A DNA stretch of 64,000 nucleotides from Bacillota bacterium (lineage in GTDB: Bacteria; Bacillota; Desulfotomaculia; Desulfotomaculales; Desulforudaceae): NCBI GenBank assembly GCA_040757205.1, contig JBFLXL010000009.1, forward strand, positions 1-64,000, given 5' to 3'. Under the pieces are notes generated by a model. That model ran no database searches and had not been told where the DNA came from. It was given only the letters and a program-made list of their open reading frames with translations. The position numbers and the translations under genes were made by a program. Within the stretch, counting starts at the first letter, position 1; every line of letters starts with the position of its first letter. Of this stretch, positions 42,134-50,645 are shown piece by piece.

Positions 42134-44748
42134 CGGGTCACCTCGTCTATTTGGCGCACTTCATACCAGTTGGGCCCGATTTTCAGGTCGACGGTCAGGG
42201 GCACGGAAAGCGGCAGCACATTTTCCATTTCGGCTTTGACCAGCGGGGCTACCGTGCACACTTCTTCCGCCGGCGCATCGAAGATAAGCTCGTCGTGCAC
42301 CTGCAGGATCATCAGCGTTTTTAAGTCCCGCTCCCGTAAGCAGGCGTGGATATTGACCATGGCCAGCTTGATGATGTCGGCCGCAGTGCCTTGAATCGGC
42401 GTGTTGACCGCCGCCCGTTCCCCAAAGCTCCGCACGGTGTGGTTGGCGCTCGCGAGCTCGGGAAGAGGCCGGCGGCGGTTCAAAGCCGTGGTCACGTAAC
42501 CGCGCTCCCGGGCCGAACGGATTGCGGCGTCTATATATTCCTTTACCCCGGGCAGGCAGGTGAAATACCTCCGGATGTACTCTCTGGCCTCGGCCCGGGT
42601 TACCTTAAGGTCCCTGGCCAGCCCGAAATCGCTGATCCCGTAAATGATGCCGAAATTGACCGCTTTGGCCCGGCTCCGCATCTCCGGGGTGACCATATCC
42701 AGCGGCACGCCGAAGACCTCGGCGGCCGTCCGGGCGTGGATGTCCTCTTCATTCCGGAAAGCGGTGATCAGTGCTGGATCCCCCGACAGGTGCGCCAGGA
42801 TGCGCAGCTCGATTTGAGAGTAGTCCGCGGTCAGAAGCACGCGAGCCGGGTCGCGGGGAATGAACACCCTCCGGATCCGGCGGCCCTCCTCCATCCGGAT
42901 CGGGATGTTTTGAAGGTTCGGCTCGGCCGACGATAGTCTGCCCGTGTTGGTTACCGTCTGGTGCAGGGTGGTATGCAACCGTCCGGTTGCGGGGTCGGCC
43001 AGGGCGGCCAGCCCGTCGGCGTAAGTGGTCTTGAGTTTGACCAACTGGCGGTACTCCAGGAGCAGAGCGGCGATTTCGTGTTTTTCAGCGAGGTCCAGCA
43101 GCACTCCGGCGTCGGTGGAGTATCCAGTCTTGGTTTTCTTTCCGGCCGGGAGCGAGAGCTTCTCGAACAGGATGTAGCCCAACTGGCGGGGGGAATTGAG
43201 ATTAAAGTCCTCCCCGGCCAAGGCGCAAATCCGGGCGGCGAGTGCGTGCGCCCGGGTGCCGAATTCCTCCGACAGCGCCTCGAGCTGGTCCCGATCCACG
43301 GCCACGCCCACCCGTTCCATGTCCGCTAAGACCCCGGTCAGCGGCATTTCCACCCGGTCAAAGAGGTAGTCGAGTTCATACCCGCGCAAATCGGCCCGGA
43401 GAACCGGATAAAGCCTTCGGATGCACTCCGCCGCGGCGGCCGGGGCGGCGGGGCCGTGCCCAACCAACACCAGGTTCAGATACTGATGGGCCACATCCTC
43501 CAGTTGCTGGTTGGCCGCTAAGGGGTTCACCAGGTAAGCGGCCACCATGGTGTCAAAACCGATGTTGAGAAGTCTAAAATCCGGAGCCCAGCGCAAAAAG
43601 TCCTTGACATTGTGCATATGCTTGGCCACCCCCGGGTCGGCCAAGAGCCCGCGCACACCGGCCAGGATCTCCAAATCGGCCGCTTGGAGGGGCAAAAGGT
43701 AGTTCCCCGTCTCCACACTCAAACCCAGCATCTCGATACCGTTTCGGCCGCGCGCATAGGCGACGGCCACCGCGCCGGCCCGGCGGGCGTCACCCAGCAC
43801 AGCCTCCAGGCGGTCGGGCCGGTCCAGGAGCCGGTAGTCGGGGCTGAACGCTTCCACCGGTTTCCCCGCGGGAACGCCCCCGGTGGCGGGGGCTTCGGTG
43901 ATCCGGCGCACCAGGCTTCTAAACTCCAGCTTATTGAACACCGCCAACAGGGCCGGCTTGTCCGGACCCGGCCAAGTCTGGAGGTTTTCCGGTCCCAATC
44001 CGGGAACCGCGGTATCAATGGTCGCCAGCTTTTTGGACATTCGGGCCTGTTCGCCGAAGTCCTCCAGTTGTTGCCGGATACGGGGGGCGAGCCCGCTCAG
44101 GTTTTCCAGCACCGTCTCCAGCCGGCCGTGGTCGGCGAGGAGTTTCGCGGCCGTTTTCGGGCCGATGCCCGGTACGCCGGGAATATTGTCCGAAGGGTCG
44201 CCGACCAAGCCCTTCAGGTCGGCCAACTGTTCCGGGCTGATCCCGAAGCGCTCCCGCGTCTTGGCCGGGTCGTAGCGTTCGAGGTCGGTGATACCCTTGC
44301 GGGTCAGCAGGGCCTGGGTACGGGGCCCGACGAGTTGCAGGACGTCTTTGTCCCCGGTCAGGATCAGGGAGTCATGTCCCTTTTCACCGGCGATCCGAAC
44401 CAGCGTGCCGATGAGGTCGTCAGCCTCGTAACCGTCTGCTTCGTGGATGGAGATCCGCAATGCTCCGAGCACATCCCTCAGTAAAGGCAGCTGGGGGCGC
44501 AGGTCGTCCGGCATCGGGGGGCGCTTGGCCTTGTATTCCTGGAAGGTATCATGGCGGAAAGTGATCCGGCCCTTGTCGAACGCCACCGCAATTATGTCCG
44601 GCTGTTCTTCGGCGATGGACCGCAGGAGCATGTTGGTAAAACCATATACGGCGTTAGTGGGCAAGCCGCCGGAAGTGGTAAGCGGTGGGACCGCATGGTA
44701 GGCCCGATGCAATAGGCTGTTGCCGTCGACCACGAGGAACTTGGCCAT
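42112..44748 (-). CDS. polA: DNA polymerase I
   Basis: An 878-residue family A polymerase. The 5'-3' exonuclease domain (about 1-290) has VDGNSLLHRAYHA, EADGYEADDLIGTL and the GDPSDNIPGVPGIGPKTAA loop. The middle 3'-5' domain lacks the first acidic motif: where E. coli has DTET, here AVAYARGRNG stands, so proofreading is probably lost. The polymerase domain (about 480-878) has TADYSQIELRILAHLS, RAKAVNFGIIYG and QVHDELIFDAP. It fills gaps in repair and replication and starts the block with mutM. Confidence 0.96.
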   Translation of the reverse strand: MAKFLVVDGNSLLHRAYHAVPPLTTSGGLPTNAVYGFTNMLLRSIAEEQPDIIAVAFDKGRITFRHDTFQEYKAKRPPMPDDLRPQLPLLRDVLGALRISIHEADGYEADDLIGTLVRIAGEKGHDSLILTGDKDVLQLVGPRTQALLTRKGITDLERYDPAKTRERFGISPEQLADLKGLVGDPSDNIPGVPGIGPKTAAKLLADHGRLETVLENLSGLAPRIRQQLEDFGEQARMSKKLATIDTAVPGLGPENLQTWPGPDKPALLAVFNKLEFRSLVRRITEAPATGGVPAGKPVEAFSPDYRLLDRPDRLEAVLGDARRAGAVAVAYARGRNGIEMLGLSVETGNYLLPLQAADLEILAGVRGLLADPGVAKHMHNVKDFLRWAPDFRLLNIGFDTMVAAYLVNPLAANQQLEDVAHQYLNLVLVGHGPAAPAAAAECIRRLYPVLRADLRGYELDYLFDRVEMPLTGVLADMERVGVAVDRDQLEALSEEFGTRAHALAARICALAGEDFNLNSPRQLGYILFEKLSLPAGKKTKTGYSTDAGVLLDLAEKHEIAALLLEYRQLVKLKTTYADGLAALADPATGRLHTTLHQTVTNTGRLSSAEPNLQNIPIRMEEGRRIRRVFIPRDPARVLLTADYSQIELRILAHLSGDPALITAFRNEEDIHARTAAEVFGVPLDMVTPEMRSRAKAVNFGIIYGISDFGLARDLKVTRAEAREYIRRYFTCLPGVKEYIDAAIRSARERGYVTTALNRRRPLPELASANHTVRSFGERAAVNTPIQGTAADIIKLAMVNIHACLRERDLKTLMILQVHDELIFDAPAEEVCTVAPLVKAEMENVLPLSVPLTVDLKIGPNWYEVRQIDEVTRCLNFLR

Positions 44749-44884
44749 TGGAACACCTTCTCTCTGGTTTAGCGTATTATTTCACCGGTCCCGTTGCGGA
44801 TACCTGCCGTTACCGGCAGGCCGAAAAGGCTGGCCCGACTGAGAATTTCTTGGCTTTCAAAGGGAATTTTAACGGGCGCGCAGG

Positions 44885-44911
44885 GCAGGAGACTTTGTTT
44901 AGGAGTCGAAT
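44885..44911 (+). promoter_or_regulatory. Sigma-H-like promoter before the SEC-C gene
   Basis: GCAGGAGAC at 44885-44893 and GTCGAAT at 44905-44911 (full match to RNNGAAT) are 11 bases apart. Transcription would begin near 44919, which places the likely gene start downstream of that point. Confidence 0.45.
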
Positions 44912-44967
44912 ACACTCTTGAAGGACCAGGGTCTCGCTGTAATTCAAGGCGCAGAGGGGGTTGGACC

Positions 44968-46323
44968 ATCAACAACTCAGACCGGCAATGTCCCTGTGGT
45001 TGTGGCCGCTGTTACCACGAATGCTGTGGGAAACCGGAGAAAGTTGTTTCCCTGGCCCAGGTGAAGTGGCGCCGGGCCAGCGCCGAACTCCGGAGAAAGC
45101 TGGGAGAGTTTGCCGAAGAAGTTGTGTTTTTGCGGGAAGCGGCCTCAGCCCAGGAGGTTTACTTTGCGCAACTGGACGAAGATCTTCAGGCCCTGGATGA
45201 TGACCTGGTAATCGAGCGGTGCTTCGAATGGTTTATTTTCGACTATCCTCTTTCGAGCGGGCAGTCGTTGATTGAATTATTCGGCGAGGTTTGCGGATCA
45301 AAACTGCCGTTCACGCAAGCGATGCTGTTGGTACTCTGGCAAGAGGCACGCAGCAGTTTCTTTGAAGTTAAAGCAGTCTACCCCGGCAAGGGAGTAGCCT
45401 TGGAACACCTGGTTTCCGGGAAGAAGGTTTATGTCCGGGAACGGGGAGTCCGGGACGACATCGTGCCCGGCAGCGTTCTGTACGTGCGGCTGCTCAAGGT
45501 GGGGGAAGAACACGAGTTTTCGACCAGTGCCATCGGTGTGGCGGCCGTGTTCAAGGCCGAGTTGGCGGACTGGCTGAAAAAGGACTTCCAGAAGTGGAAG
45601 CGGGCCCGCCGCCCCGGTGAGGACCGCACCTGGAACAGCTACCTGCGTCTGCAGGCGCACCGGCTGAACGGGCATATCATCCGCCTGGGACTGGGCTTGA
45701 GCGCCCCGGCGCCTTTTTGGGGACGGGATGACGGGTCGGCAACAGTTCCTTCGTTGCTGTCCTTTCTCCAGGGGGACACCTTAAGACAAGTATGCGCCAC
45801 CAACGAGGGGCGGGAGCAGGTGGAGGAGTTGCTCCGCCTGATCCAGGGTGCTGAAGAAATCCGCAAGGTCCGCCGGTTCCTGAGGGCGGGCCGCTCACGG
45901 CCAGCGCCGGGGATGCCGCGCGACCGGGGCTTCGACGGTTTCGCCTGGCCTGAGGAAACCTATGCCGAGGTGGCTTCTCAGATCGCATCCGGCCTCGAGA
46001 ACCTGGGGTACAGCCGGGAGGACACCAAGAGCACGGCTCTGCGCCTGTGGCACGACTTCTGCTGCCTGGAACGCCCTTACTTGAGGAAACCCCCGGCCTG
46101 GACGGCGGCGGTGATTTACGCGGCCATCCACAGGGAGGGCCGGAAGAAAGTCAGCCAGCACCGGCTGGCCCGGCTGTACGGCGTTTCGGCCTCTTCCGTC
46201 TCGAACAACTTCCGCAGGCTCTGTCAAGCGCTGCCACCGCAGCGGGGTGTGCCCATGCCCAGCACCGAACTGATGAAGATCGAACCCCTGATTCACCGGA
46301 TACTGCACGACCTCAAATCCTAG
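44968..46323 (+). CDS. SEC-C zinc-motif protein with C-terminal helix-turn-helix-like region; apparent ATC start
   Basis: A protein of about 451 residues. It opens with a SEC-C motif, CPCGCGRCYHECC, a zinc-binding module also found at the SecA C-terminus. A helical region, a beta-rich domain around residues 120-200 (KVYVRERGVRDDIVPGSVLYVRLL) and a C-terminal region with a helix-turn-helix look (SQHRLARLYGVSASSVSNNFRRL) follow. No ATG, GTG or TTG precedes the SEC-C motif in frame after the presumed promoter; ATC 44968 lies 7 bases after AGAGGGGG and is exactly where the family starts. The only other start, TTG 44794, would be upstream of the promoter. Function unknown; DNA binding is possible. 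Confidence 0.65.
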   Translation: MNNSDRQCPCGCGRCYHECCGKPEKVVSLAQVKWRRASAELRRKLGEFAEEVVFLREAASAQEVYFAQLDEDLQALDDDLVIERCFEWFIFDYPLSSGQSLIELFGEVCGSKLPFTQAMLLVLWQEARSSFFEVKAVYPGKGVALEHLVSGKKVYVRERGVRDDIVPGSVLYVRLLKVGEEHEFSTSAIGVAAVFKAELADWLKKDFQKWKRARRPGEDRTWNSYLRLQAHRLNGHIIRLGLGLSAPAPFWGRDDGSATVPSLLSFLQGDTLRQVCATNEGREQVEELLRLIQGAEEIRKVRRFLRAGRSRPAPGMPRDRGFDGFAWPEETYAEVASQIASGLENLGYSREDTKSTALRLWHDFCCLERPYLRKPPAWTAAVIYAAIHREGRKKVSQHRLARLYGVSASSVSNNFRRLCQALPPQRGVPMPSTELMKIEPLIHRILHDLKS

Positions 46324-46331
46324 TCTCTTCA

Positions 46332-46356
46332 CCCCCTCTTGGAGGGGTTTTTTCTT
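46332..46356 (+). terminator. Rho-independent terminator after the SEC-C gene
   Basis: CCCCTC (46333-46338) pairs with GAGGGG (46342-46347) around TTG, followed by TTTTTTCTTTTT. Confidence 0.85.
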
Positions 46357-46394
46357 TTTGGCCCGCATAGGATTGCCAGAAGGGGGTGCGGCCG

Positions 46395-46997
46395 GTGACG
46401 GCATGGTTGGACCGGCTTTTCCTGCAATTGACGGAGGCCGTCGCCGCCCTGGGTTACTGGGGAGTGGCGATCGGAATGGCCTTGGAGAGCGCGAACATTC
46501 CTTTGCCGAGCGAAATCATCCTGCCGTTCGGCGGGTTTCTGGCAAGTCAGGGCCACCTGAGTTTCTGGGGCGTGGTGCTTGCTGGAACCATAGGTGGAAC
46601 GGCCGGTTCATCGGTTTCCTATTTCATCGGTTCGGTGGGTGGACGGCCGCTGGTACTTCGCTATGGCCGGTACGTCGGGCTCGGTCCGGAGAAGCTCAAT
46701 TTGGCCGACCGCTGGTTCGCCCGATACGGTGAGGCCACTGTATTTCTAACCCGTCTCGTGCCGGTCGTCCGGACGTTCATCTCGCTGCCGGCGGGCATTT
46801 CCCGGATGAACTTCAAGCGTTTCGTGGTTTACACGTTTGCCGGATCACTGCTCTGGAGCATCGCCCTGACGTACGTGGGCTTTGCGCTCGGGGAAAACTG
46901 GCACGAGCTGAAACCGTGGTTCCACCGCCTGGACGTGGTGGTGGTAACACTCCTGGCCGCCGCCGGGCTGCTCTGGTGGTGGCGGTTCCGCCGGTAG
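46395..46997 (+). CDS. DedA family membrane protein
   Basis: A 200-residue DedA/SNARE-associated protein with about five hydrophobic segments. Family motifs are ESANIPLPSEIILPFGGFLA, GGTAGSSVSYFIGSVGG, RYGEATVFLTRLVPVVRTFISLPAGISRM split over residues 120-150, and a C-terminal hydrophobic anchor. DedA proteins act as undecaprenyl-phosphate or phospholipid flippases; which applies here is unknown. GTG 46395 is 8 bases after AAGGGGG; GTG 46386 is directly on that site. Confidence 0.9.
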   Translation: MTAWLDRLFLQLTEAVAALGYWGVAIGMALESANIPLPSEIILPFGGFLASQGHLSFWGVVLAGTIGGTAGSSVSYFIGSVGGRPLVLRYGRYVGLGPEKLNLADRWFARYGEATVFLTRLVPVVRTFISLPAGISRMNFKRFVVYTFAGSLLWSIALTYVGFALGENWHELKPWFHRLDVVVVTLLAAAGLLWWWRFRR

Positions 46998-47157
46998 GTT
47001 TTCCCAGTTTATCTTGGTGCTGCCGGTCCAAACTAAGACGGACCTTCAGTCAGCCTTTTTGAACCGACAGCCCGGTGGACGAAGCCAACGGCGTTTTTGA
47101 AAGAGAACGGGCGGGTTCCGCCCGGCAGGCCGGGGATTAATTACCTGCGCCACAAAG

Positions 47158-47187
47158 GAATGCCTTGCCCGGCGCGGGCGAATACTA
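47158..47187 (+). promoter_or_regulatory. Possible sigma-G promoter of yhcN-like gene
   Basis: GAATG at 47158-47162 fits the sigma-G -35 GNATR; after 18 bases AATACTA at 47181-47187 is 6/7 to CATNNTA. Bacillus yhcN is a forespore gene, which agrees. The rest of the gap from 46998 shows no gene. Confidence 0.45.
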
Positions 47188-47212
47188 GGTCCACACGGAA
47201 AGGAGGGAGATT

Positions 47213-47707
47213 ATGGCCCACAGAAGGAATGGGTTCCTGGTGTCGGTTGCCGCGCTGTTAGGGGTGATTCTGCTGGTCGGTGCTCTGGCCGGCTGCGGAA
47301 TCATGCGGCGTCCGGCGCCGCCCGAACAGGCGCCTCCCGAGGCGCGTCAAGCGTTGCCCAATGACCCGCGGGAGGCGGGCCGGCTGGCAGACAGGCTGGC
47401 CAAGACCGCCGCCGAGACCCCCGGTGTGAACAGGGCTACCGTTGTGTTGGCCGGCAACACGGCCTATATCGGTTTGAACCTCGAGGAGGGGATCGAGGGG
47501 CGGCGGACCGATGAGGAGAAGGAGCAAGCGGCCAAAAGAGTACAGCAGCAGGAACGGCGCATCGAACGGGTGATGGTAACCACCGATATGGATACGTTTG
47601 CCCGCCTGGACAGAATCGCGGCCGGGATCCGCAGAGGGGAGCCGGTCAGTGCTTTTCAGAGGGAATTCGCAGAGATCAACCGCCGCTCAACCCCGATAAC
47701 CCGGTAA
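47213..47707 (+). CDS. YhcN/YlaJ family sporulation lipoprotein
   Basis: A 164-residue lipoprotein: signal segment at about residues 8-27 with lipobox LAGC (Cys at about 28), a proline-rich linker, then the YhcN/YlaJ domain with ADRLAKTAAETPGVNRATVVLAGNTAYIGL and VMVTTDMDTFARLDRIAAGI. In Bacillus these are forespore or spore membrane proteins of unknown mechanism. AAGGAGGGA precedes the ATG. A possible sigma-G promoter lies upstream. Confidence 0.88.
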   Translation: MAHRRNGFLVSVAALLGVILLVGALAGCGIMRRPAPPEQAPPEARQALPNDPREAGRLADRLAKTAAETPGVNRATVVLAGNTAYIGLNLEEGIEGRRTDEEKEQAAKRVQQQERRIERVMVTTDMDTFARLDRIAAGIRRGEPVSAFQREFAEINRRSTPITR

Positions 47708-47714
47708 TAACGAT

Positions 47715-47750
47715 GAAGCCGCAGCAAAAGCCTGCGGCTTCAACTTTTCT
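47715..47750. terminator. Bidirectional terminator between yhcN-like and pdaB-like genes
   Basis: A perfect 10-bp stem, GAAGCCGCAG (47715-47724) with CTGCGGCTTC (47732-47741), 7-base loop, followed by AACTTTT. The two flanking genes converge on it. Confidence 0.85.
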
Positions 47751-47765
47751 GACGCTTCACGCCGG

Positions 47766-48521
47766 CTATTCGGCGACGCCCCGCCCATGTTTTAAGAGCT
47801 CCGACACGGTGACCAACTGATAACCCCTCTCTTTTAATCCCTGGATAATGCCCGGAAGCGAGTCGGGGGTCTCGTCGGCGCTGTCACTGGCGTGCATCAG
47901 GATGATCGCCCCCGGTCCAGCCTGGTCCAGTACCCGTTTGGTGCTCGCTTTAGCCCCGATATCTTTCCAATCCAGCGAATCAACGCTCCACTGAATCGCC
48001 CGGTAACCGGCTTCGGAAATGGCTTCGACCACCCGCTCATTCCAGTCGCCGTTCGGGGTCCGGATGAGGGCGGGTGTTCGACCGGTGGTTTCCTCAAGTG
48101 CTCTGTGGGCCTTGGCGATCTCCTCCTTGATTACCGCATCCGAAAAAGTGCTGTAGTCTTCGTGACGCCAGCCGTGGCTGCCGACCTCGTGCCCGTCGTC
48201 CGCGATCCGCCTGGCGATCTCGGGATATTTTACCACCCAGGGGCCGGACAGGAAAAAGGTGCACTTGACCGCCTCCCGCTCGAGAATGTCGAGCACCGGC
48301 GGCGGCACCTTCTCGCCCCAGCTGATGTCGAAGGTGAGTGCCACCACCGGATCCTCGGTTTTGACCCGGTAAACAATCCCGGAGTGCTCGGTGAGCGTTG
48401 GCACGACGACCACGGGTCGGCGTGTCATGACCGAGGTGAACGCGGCGGCCGCAAGGACCAGCACGACGGCCAGGACCAGGTTCCGCTTCAAGCTGCGGGC
48501 ACTGAAAACGTAAATGCGCAC
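47766..48521 (-). CDS. pdaB: PdaB-like polysaccharide deacetylase, sporulation
   Basis: A 251-residue NodB-homology protein with a membrane anchor at about residues 13-30. Metal and catalytic motifs are ALTFDISWG, FFLSGPWVVKYP, EVGSHGWRHEDYS, the TRTPNGDWNE-like segment near residue 160 and ILMHASDSADETPD. PdaB-type enzymes act on spore cortex peptidoglycan and in Bacillus are made under sigma-E. A sigma-E-like promoter with the same -35 as ytxC lies upstream. Confidence 0.88.
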   Translation of the reverse strand: MRIYVFSARSLKRNLVLAVVLVLAAAAFTSVMTRRPVVVVPTLTEHSGIVYRVKTEDPVVALTFDISWGEKVPPPVLDILEREAVKCTFFLSGPWVVKYPEIARRIADDGHEVGSHGWRHEDYSTFSDAVIKEEIAKAHRALEETTGRTPALIRTPNGDWNERVVEAISEAGYRAIQWSVDSLDWKDIGAKASTKRVLDQAGPGAIILMHASDSADETPDSLPGIIQGLKERGYQLVTVSELLKHGRGVAE

Positions 48522-48553
48522 AGGGGAACACCGCCCTTCGAACGTTATGGTAA

Positions 48554-48582
48554 GTTATATTTCCCACCGCAGACAAATATGC
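48554..48582 (-). promoter_or_regulatory. Sigma-E-type promoter of pdaB
   Basis: Read on the minus strand, GCATATT (48582-48576) is followed after 14 bases by AATATAAC (48561-48554). The -35 and spacing match the sigma-E pattern; the -10 differs from CATACAMT at three positions. Confidence 0.45.
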
Positions 48583-48646
48583 CCACGAGGCCGCGCGTAA
48601 GAAAACTCCATTGCGGCGAGAGAATAATGCAGGAGCGTGATAGCTG

Positions 48647-49777
48647 ATGAAATTATTGGCAAGGGCAAGCCTGGCCTTGCTAATCGTCTTGTTTGTCTTC
48701 CCAGTACTGCAGTCGTCTCCGGCAGCACAGCCAGCGGATTTAATCGTGGAGCCGCCCAGGGTTACCGCCGACGCCGCCATCCTGGTCGACGTCCGGACCG
48801 GACACGTGTTTTTCGCCAAAAATGAAAAACACCGAAACGACCCCGCGAGCCTCACCAAGGTGATCACCGCCATCGTCGCGCTGGAGGCGGGCCGTCCCGG
48901 AGACGTGGTTACCGTGAGCGAAAGAGCGGCCCGGTTCGGGCGGGGAAGCGTCATCGACCTCCGAACCGGGGAGAAAATCACCCTGGAGAACTTGTTGAAA
49001 GCCGCCCTGATAATGTCAGCCAATGATTGCACTATTGCGATCGGGGAACATGTCGCCGGCGACTACGACCTGTTTGTACGGTGGATGAACCTGAAAGCAC
49101 GGCAGTTGGGAGCATACGACACCCGTTTCCAGAACACGCACGGCTTCACCCACCCCAACCACTATTCCACGGCTGCGGACCTGGCGGAGATCACCCGGTA
49201 CGCCTTGCGGATTCCGCACTTCGCCGCCCTGGTGCGGACCAGGGAAATCACCGTCTACTGGCGCGAACCGGACCGTAAGCGGACCATCCGGAACACCAAC
49301 CGCCTGCTTCGCTCGGATTATGAAGGTATCGACGGCGTAAAGACCGGCACGACCTCCGCCGCCGGTCACTGCCTCATTGCCTCGGCCACCAGGGACGGCC
49401 GTCAGCTAGTGGCCGTGGTCCTGCACAGCGACGGCCGGTATCAGGACGCCCGTCGGCTGCTGAACTACGGTTTTGCGTTGGAACCCATCGAAGCGGCCAC
49501 CCGAGGCGAACAGATCACCCGGTTGATGGTCCGCGAGGGTGTGCGGCCCGACGTCGCCGTGGTGCCGGCCGAAACCGTAAAGCTATACCTCCCCGCGGAA
49601 CAACTCCCCCTGCTGGAGAAAGAAGTCCGGCTGAGAACAGAACTTGAGGCCCCGGTCGCCCCCGGGGTAAAGCTGGGCGAAATGTCCTTCAGGATCAACG
49701 GGCGCCAGCTGGCCCAGGTCGATCTCACGGTCGGCTACGGGGTGGCCCGCAAGCCCTGGTACACTCGCCTGCGATGA
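48647..49777 (+). CDS. D-alanyl-D-alanine carboxypeptidase, DacF/DacB type
   Basis: A 376-residue class C low-molecular-weight penicillin-binding protein. A signal peptide lies at about residues 1-26. The three active-site motifs are SLTK with Ser68, SAN at 124-126 and KTG starting at Lys232; a C-terminal beta domain (about 285-370) ends without a clear amphipathic anchor. It trims D-alanine from peptidoglycan stem peptides; sporulation relatives control cortex crosslinking. GAGAATAATG at 48620-48629 resembles a sigma-F -10 (9/10), but no matching -35 is present. Confidence 0.93.
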   Translation: MKLLARASLALLIVLFVFPVLQSSPAAQPADLIVEPPRVTADAAILVDVRTGHVFFAKNEKHRNDPASLTKVITAIVALEAGRPGDVVTVSERAARFGRGSVIDLRTGEKITLENLLKAALIMSANDCTIAIGEHVAGDYDLFVRWMNLKARQLGAYDTRFQNTHGFTHPNHYSTAADLAEITRYALRIPHFAALVRTREITVYWREPDRKRTIRNTNRLLRSDYEGIDGVKTGTTSAAGHCLIASATRDGRQLVAVVLHSDGRYQDARRLLNYGFALEPIEAATRGEQITRLMVREGVRPDVAVVPAETVKLYLPAEQLPLLEKEVRLRTELEAPVAPGVKLGEMSFRINGRQLAQVDLTVGYGVARKPWYTRLR

Positions 49778-49866
49778 TTCAGCCTGTGCGCCGGGGGGGG
49801 CGGCTGATCCCGCATGCCTGGTTCACCCGGGGCGCCGGCGGGGCGTAGCACGGGGTGCAGCCCGGC

Positions 49867-49895
49867 TTGACAAAAGAGCCGAACTCGGGCATAAT
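49867..49895 (+). promoter_or_regulatory. Strong sigma-A promoter of tRNA-Val
   Basis: A perfect TTGACA at 49867-49872 is 17 bases from CATAAT at 49890-49895 (5/6). The tRNA begins 14 bases after the -10. Confidence 0.85.
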
Positions 49896-49908
49896 GGGAA
49901 ATACATTC

Positions 49909-49983
49909 GGGCGGGTAGTTCAGTGGGAGAACGTCTGCTTGACGCGCAGAAGGTCGTGAGTTCAATCCTCGCCCCGCCCACCA
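49909..49983 (+). tRNA. tRNA-Val (GAC anticodon)
   Basis: A complete 75-base cloverleaf with encoded CCA. The acceptor stem pairs GGGCGGG (49909-49915) with CCCGCCC (49973-49979), discriminator A. The D arm is GTTC/GAAC, the anticodon stem is TCTGC/GCAGA and the loop TTGACGC gives anticodon GAC. The T arm is GTGAG/CTCGC with loop TTCAATC. Confidence 0.95.
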
Positions 49984-49997
49984 TCTAGGACTTGCAG

Positions 49998-50025
49998 TCC
50001 CAAGGCGTTCGGCCTTGGGATTCTA
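49998..50025 (+). terminator. Hairpin after tRNA-Val
   Basis: TCCCAAGGC (49998-50006) pairs perfectly with GCCTTGGGA (50012-50020) around GTTCG. The following bases are only partly T-rich, so it is a moderate terminator. Confidence 0.6.
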
Positions 50026-50645
50026 CAATTTAAAGAGGCGCGCCCAGGCCAAAGAGAGGATAAGGTAACGCCAGTAAGGAGTTATGGCGATTTTGGGTCC
50101 TGGATCAAGGAGCTGCCGGTGGCGATTACGGAAAGAGATCTCTGTACAAGCTAGGATTTATCTTGAGTGCCCGTCGGGGGCAGGTCCACGATTGCACTGA
50201 TCATCGCGAAGGCGTCTTCCCACCATGCCGGACAGCCGGATTGCCCACGGGTAGTGTAGATCTCTTCGTCGGTCCAGAGAATGAAGGCCCAGTTCACCCC
50301 GGGAATGGGGGTATCACGCGCGAAGCGGGGTTCGCTGGGGTAGCTCTCCCGGGCCGCCTTCATGACGTCGATTATCCAGTCAAAGAACTCCTGTTCCCGC
50401 TCCTCTTGCTAAAAAAGGGTGCCGAAAAACAAAGACCGCCGTTTACGGCGGCTTTCAACTTGGGCGGGACCGGTTGATCGCTCCAAGGGCTGCAAGAACC
50501 GGCGGGGCAGGTTGGCGCCGGTGACCGGCTGATGGTCGCGGAGAAAAAAGCGGGGCGGGTTTTTTCCCGTCATCGCCCATGCGGTGGGGAAAACCGTATG
50601 GCGCTAGGGTGCGGGGACCCGGGGTCACTTCGGACGTACCGGGGG
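50021..50645. other. Decayed region between tRNA-Val and the helicase gene
   Basis: About 600 bases with no intact gene. On the plus strand a frame from about 50020 to 50154 has the peptide GSWIKELPVAIT but no start codon and a TAG at its end; it looks like a gene remnant. A minus-strand frame at 50151-50363 is listed separately. CCGCCG and CGGCGG at about 50436-50451 form a terminator-like hairpin. From 50456 to 50645 I see nothing. Confidence 0.4.
50151..50363 (-). pseudogene. Hypothetical protein, probably 5'-truncated
   Basis: A 70-residue frame whose composition looks coding, with PGVNWAFILWTDEEIY and WWEDAFAMISAIVDLPP. The frame continues upstream of the ATG for 15 protein-like codons (QEEREQEFFDWIIDV) until a TAG beside a run of six T on the minus strand, with no start codon in between and no ribosome binding site at the ATG. 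This suggests loss of the original 5' end. I do not recognise the family. Confidence 0.35.

Noticed and set aside
48595-48629. Sigma-F promoter for the D,D-carboxypeptidase gene
   Set aside because: The -10 is 9/10 but no GYATA lies 15 bases upstream.
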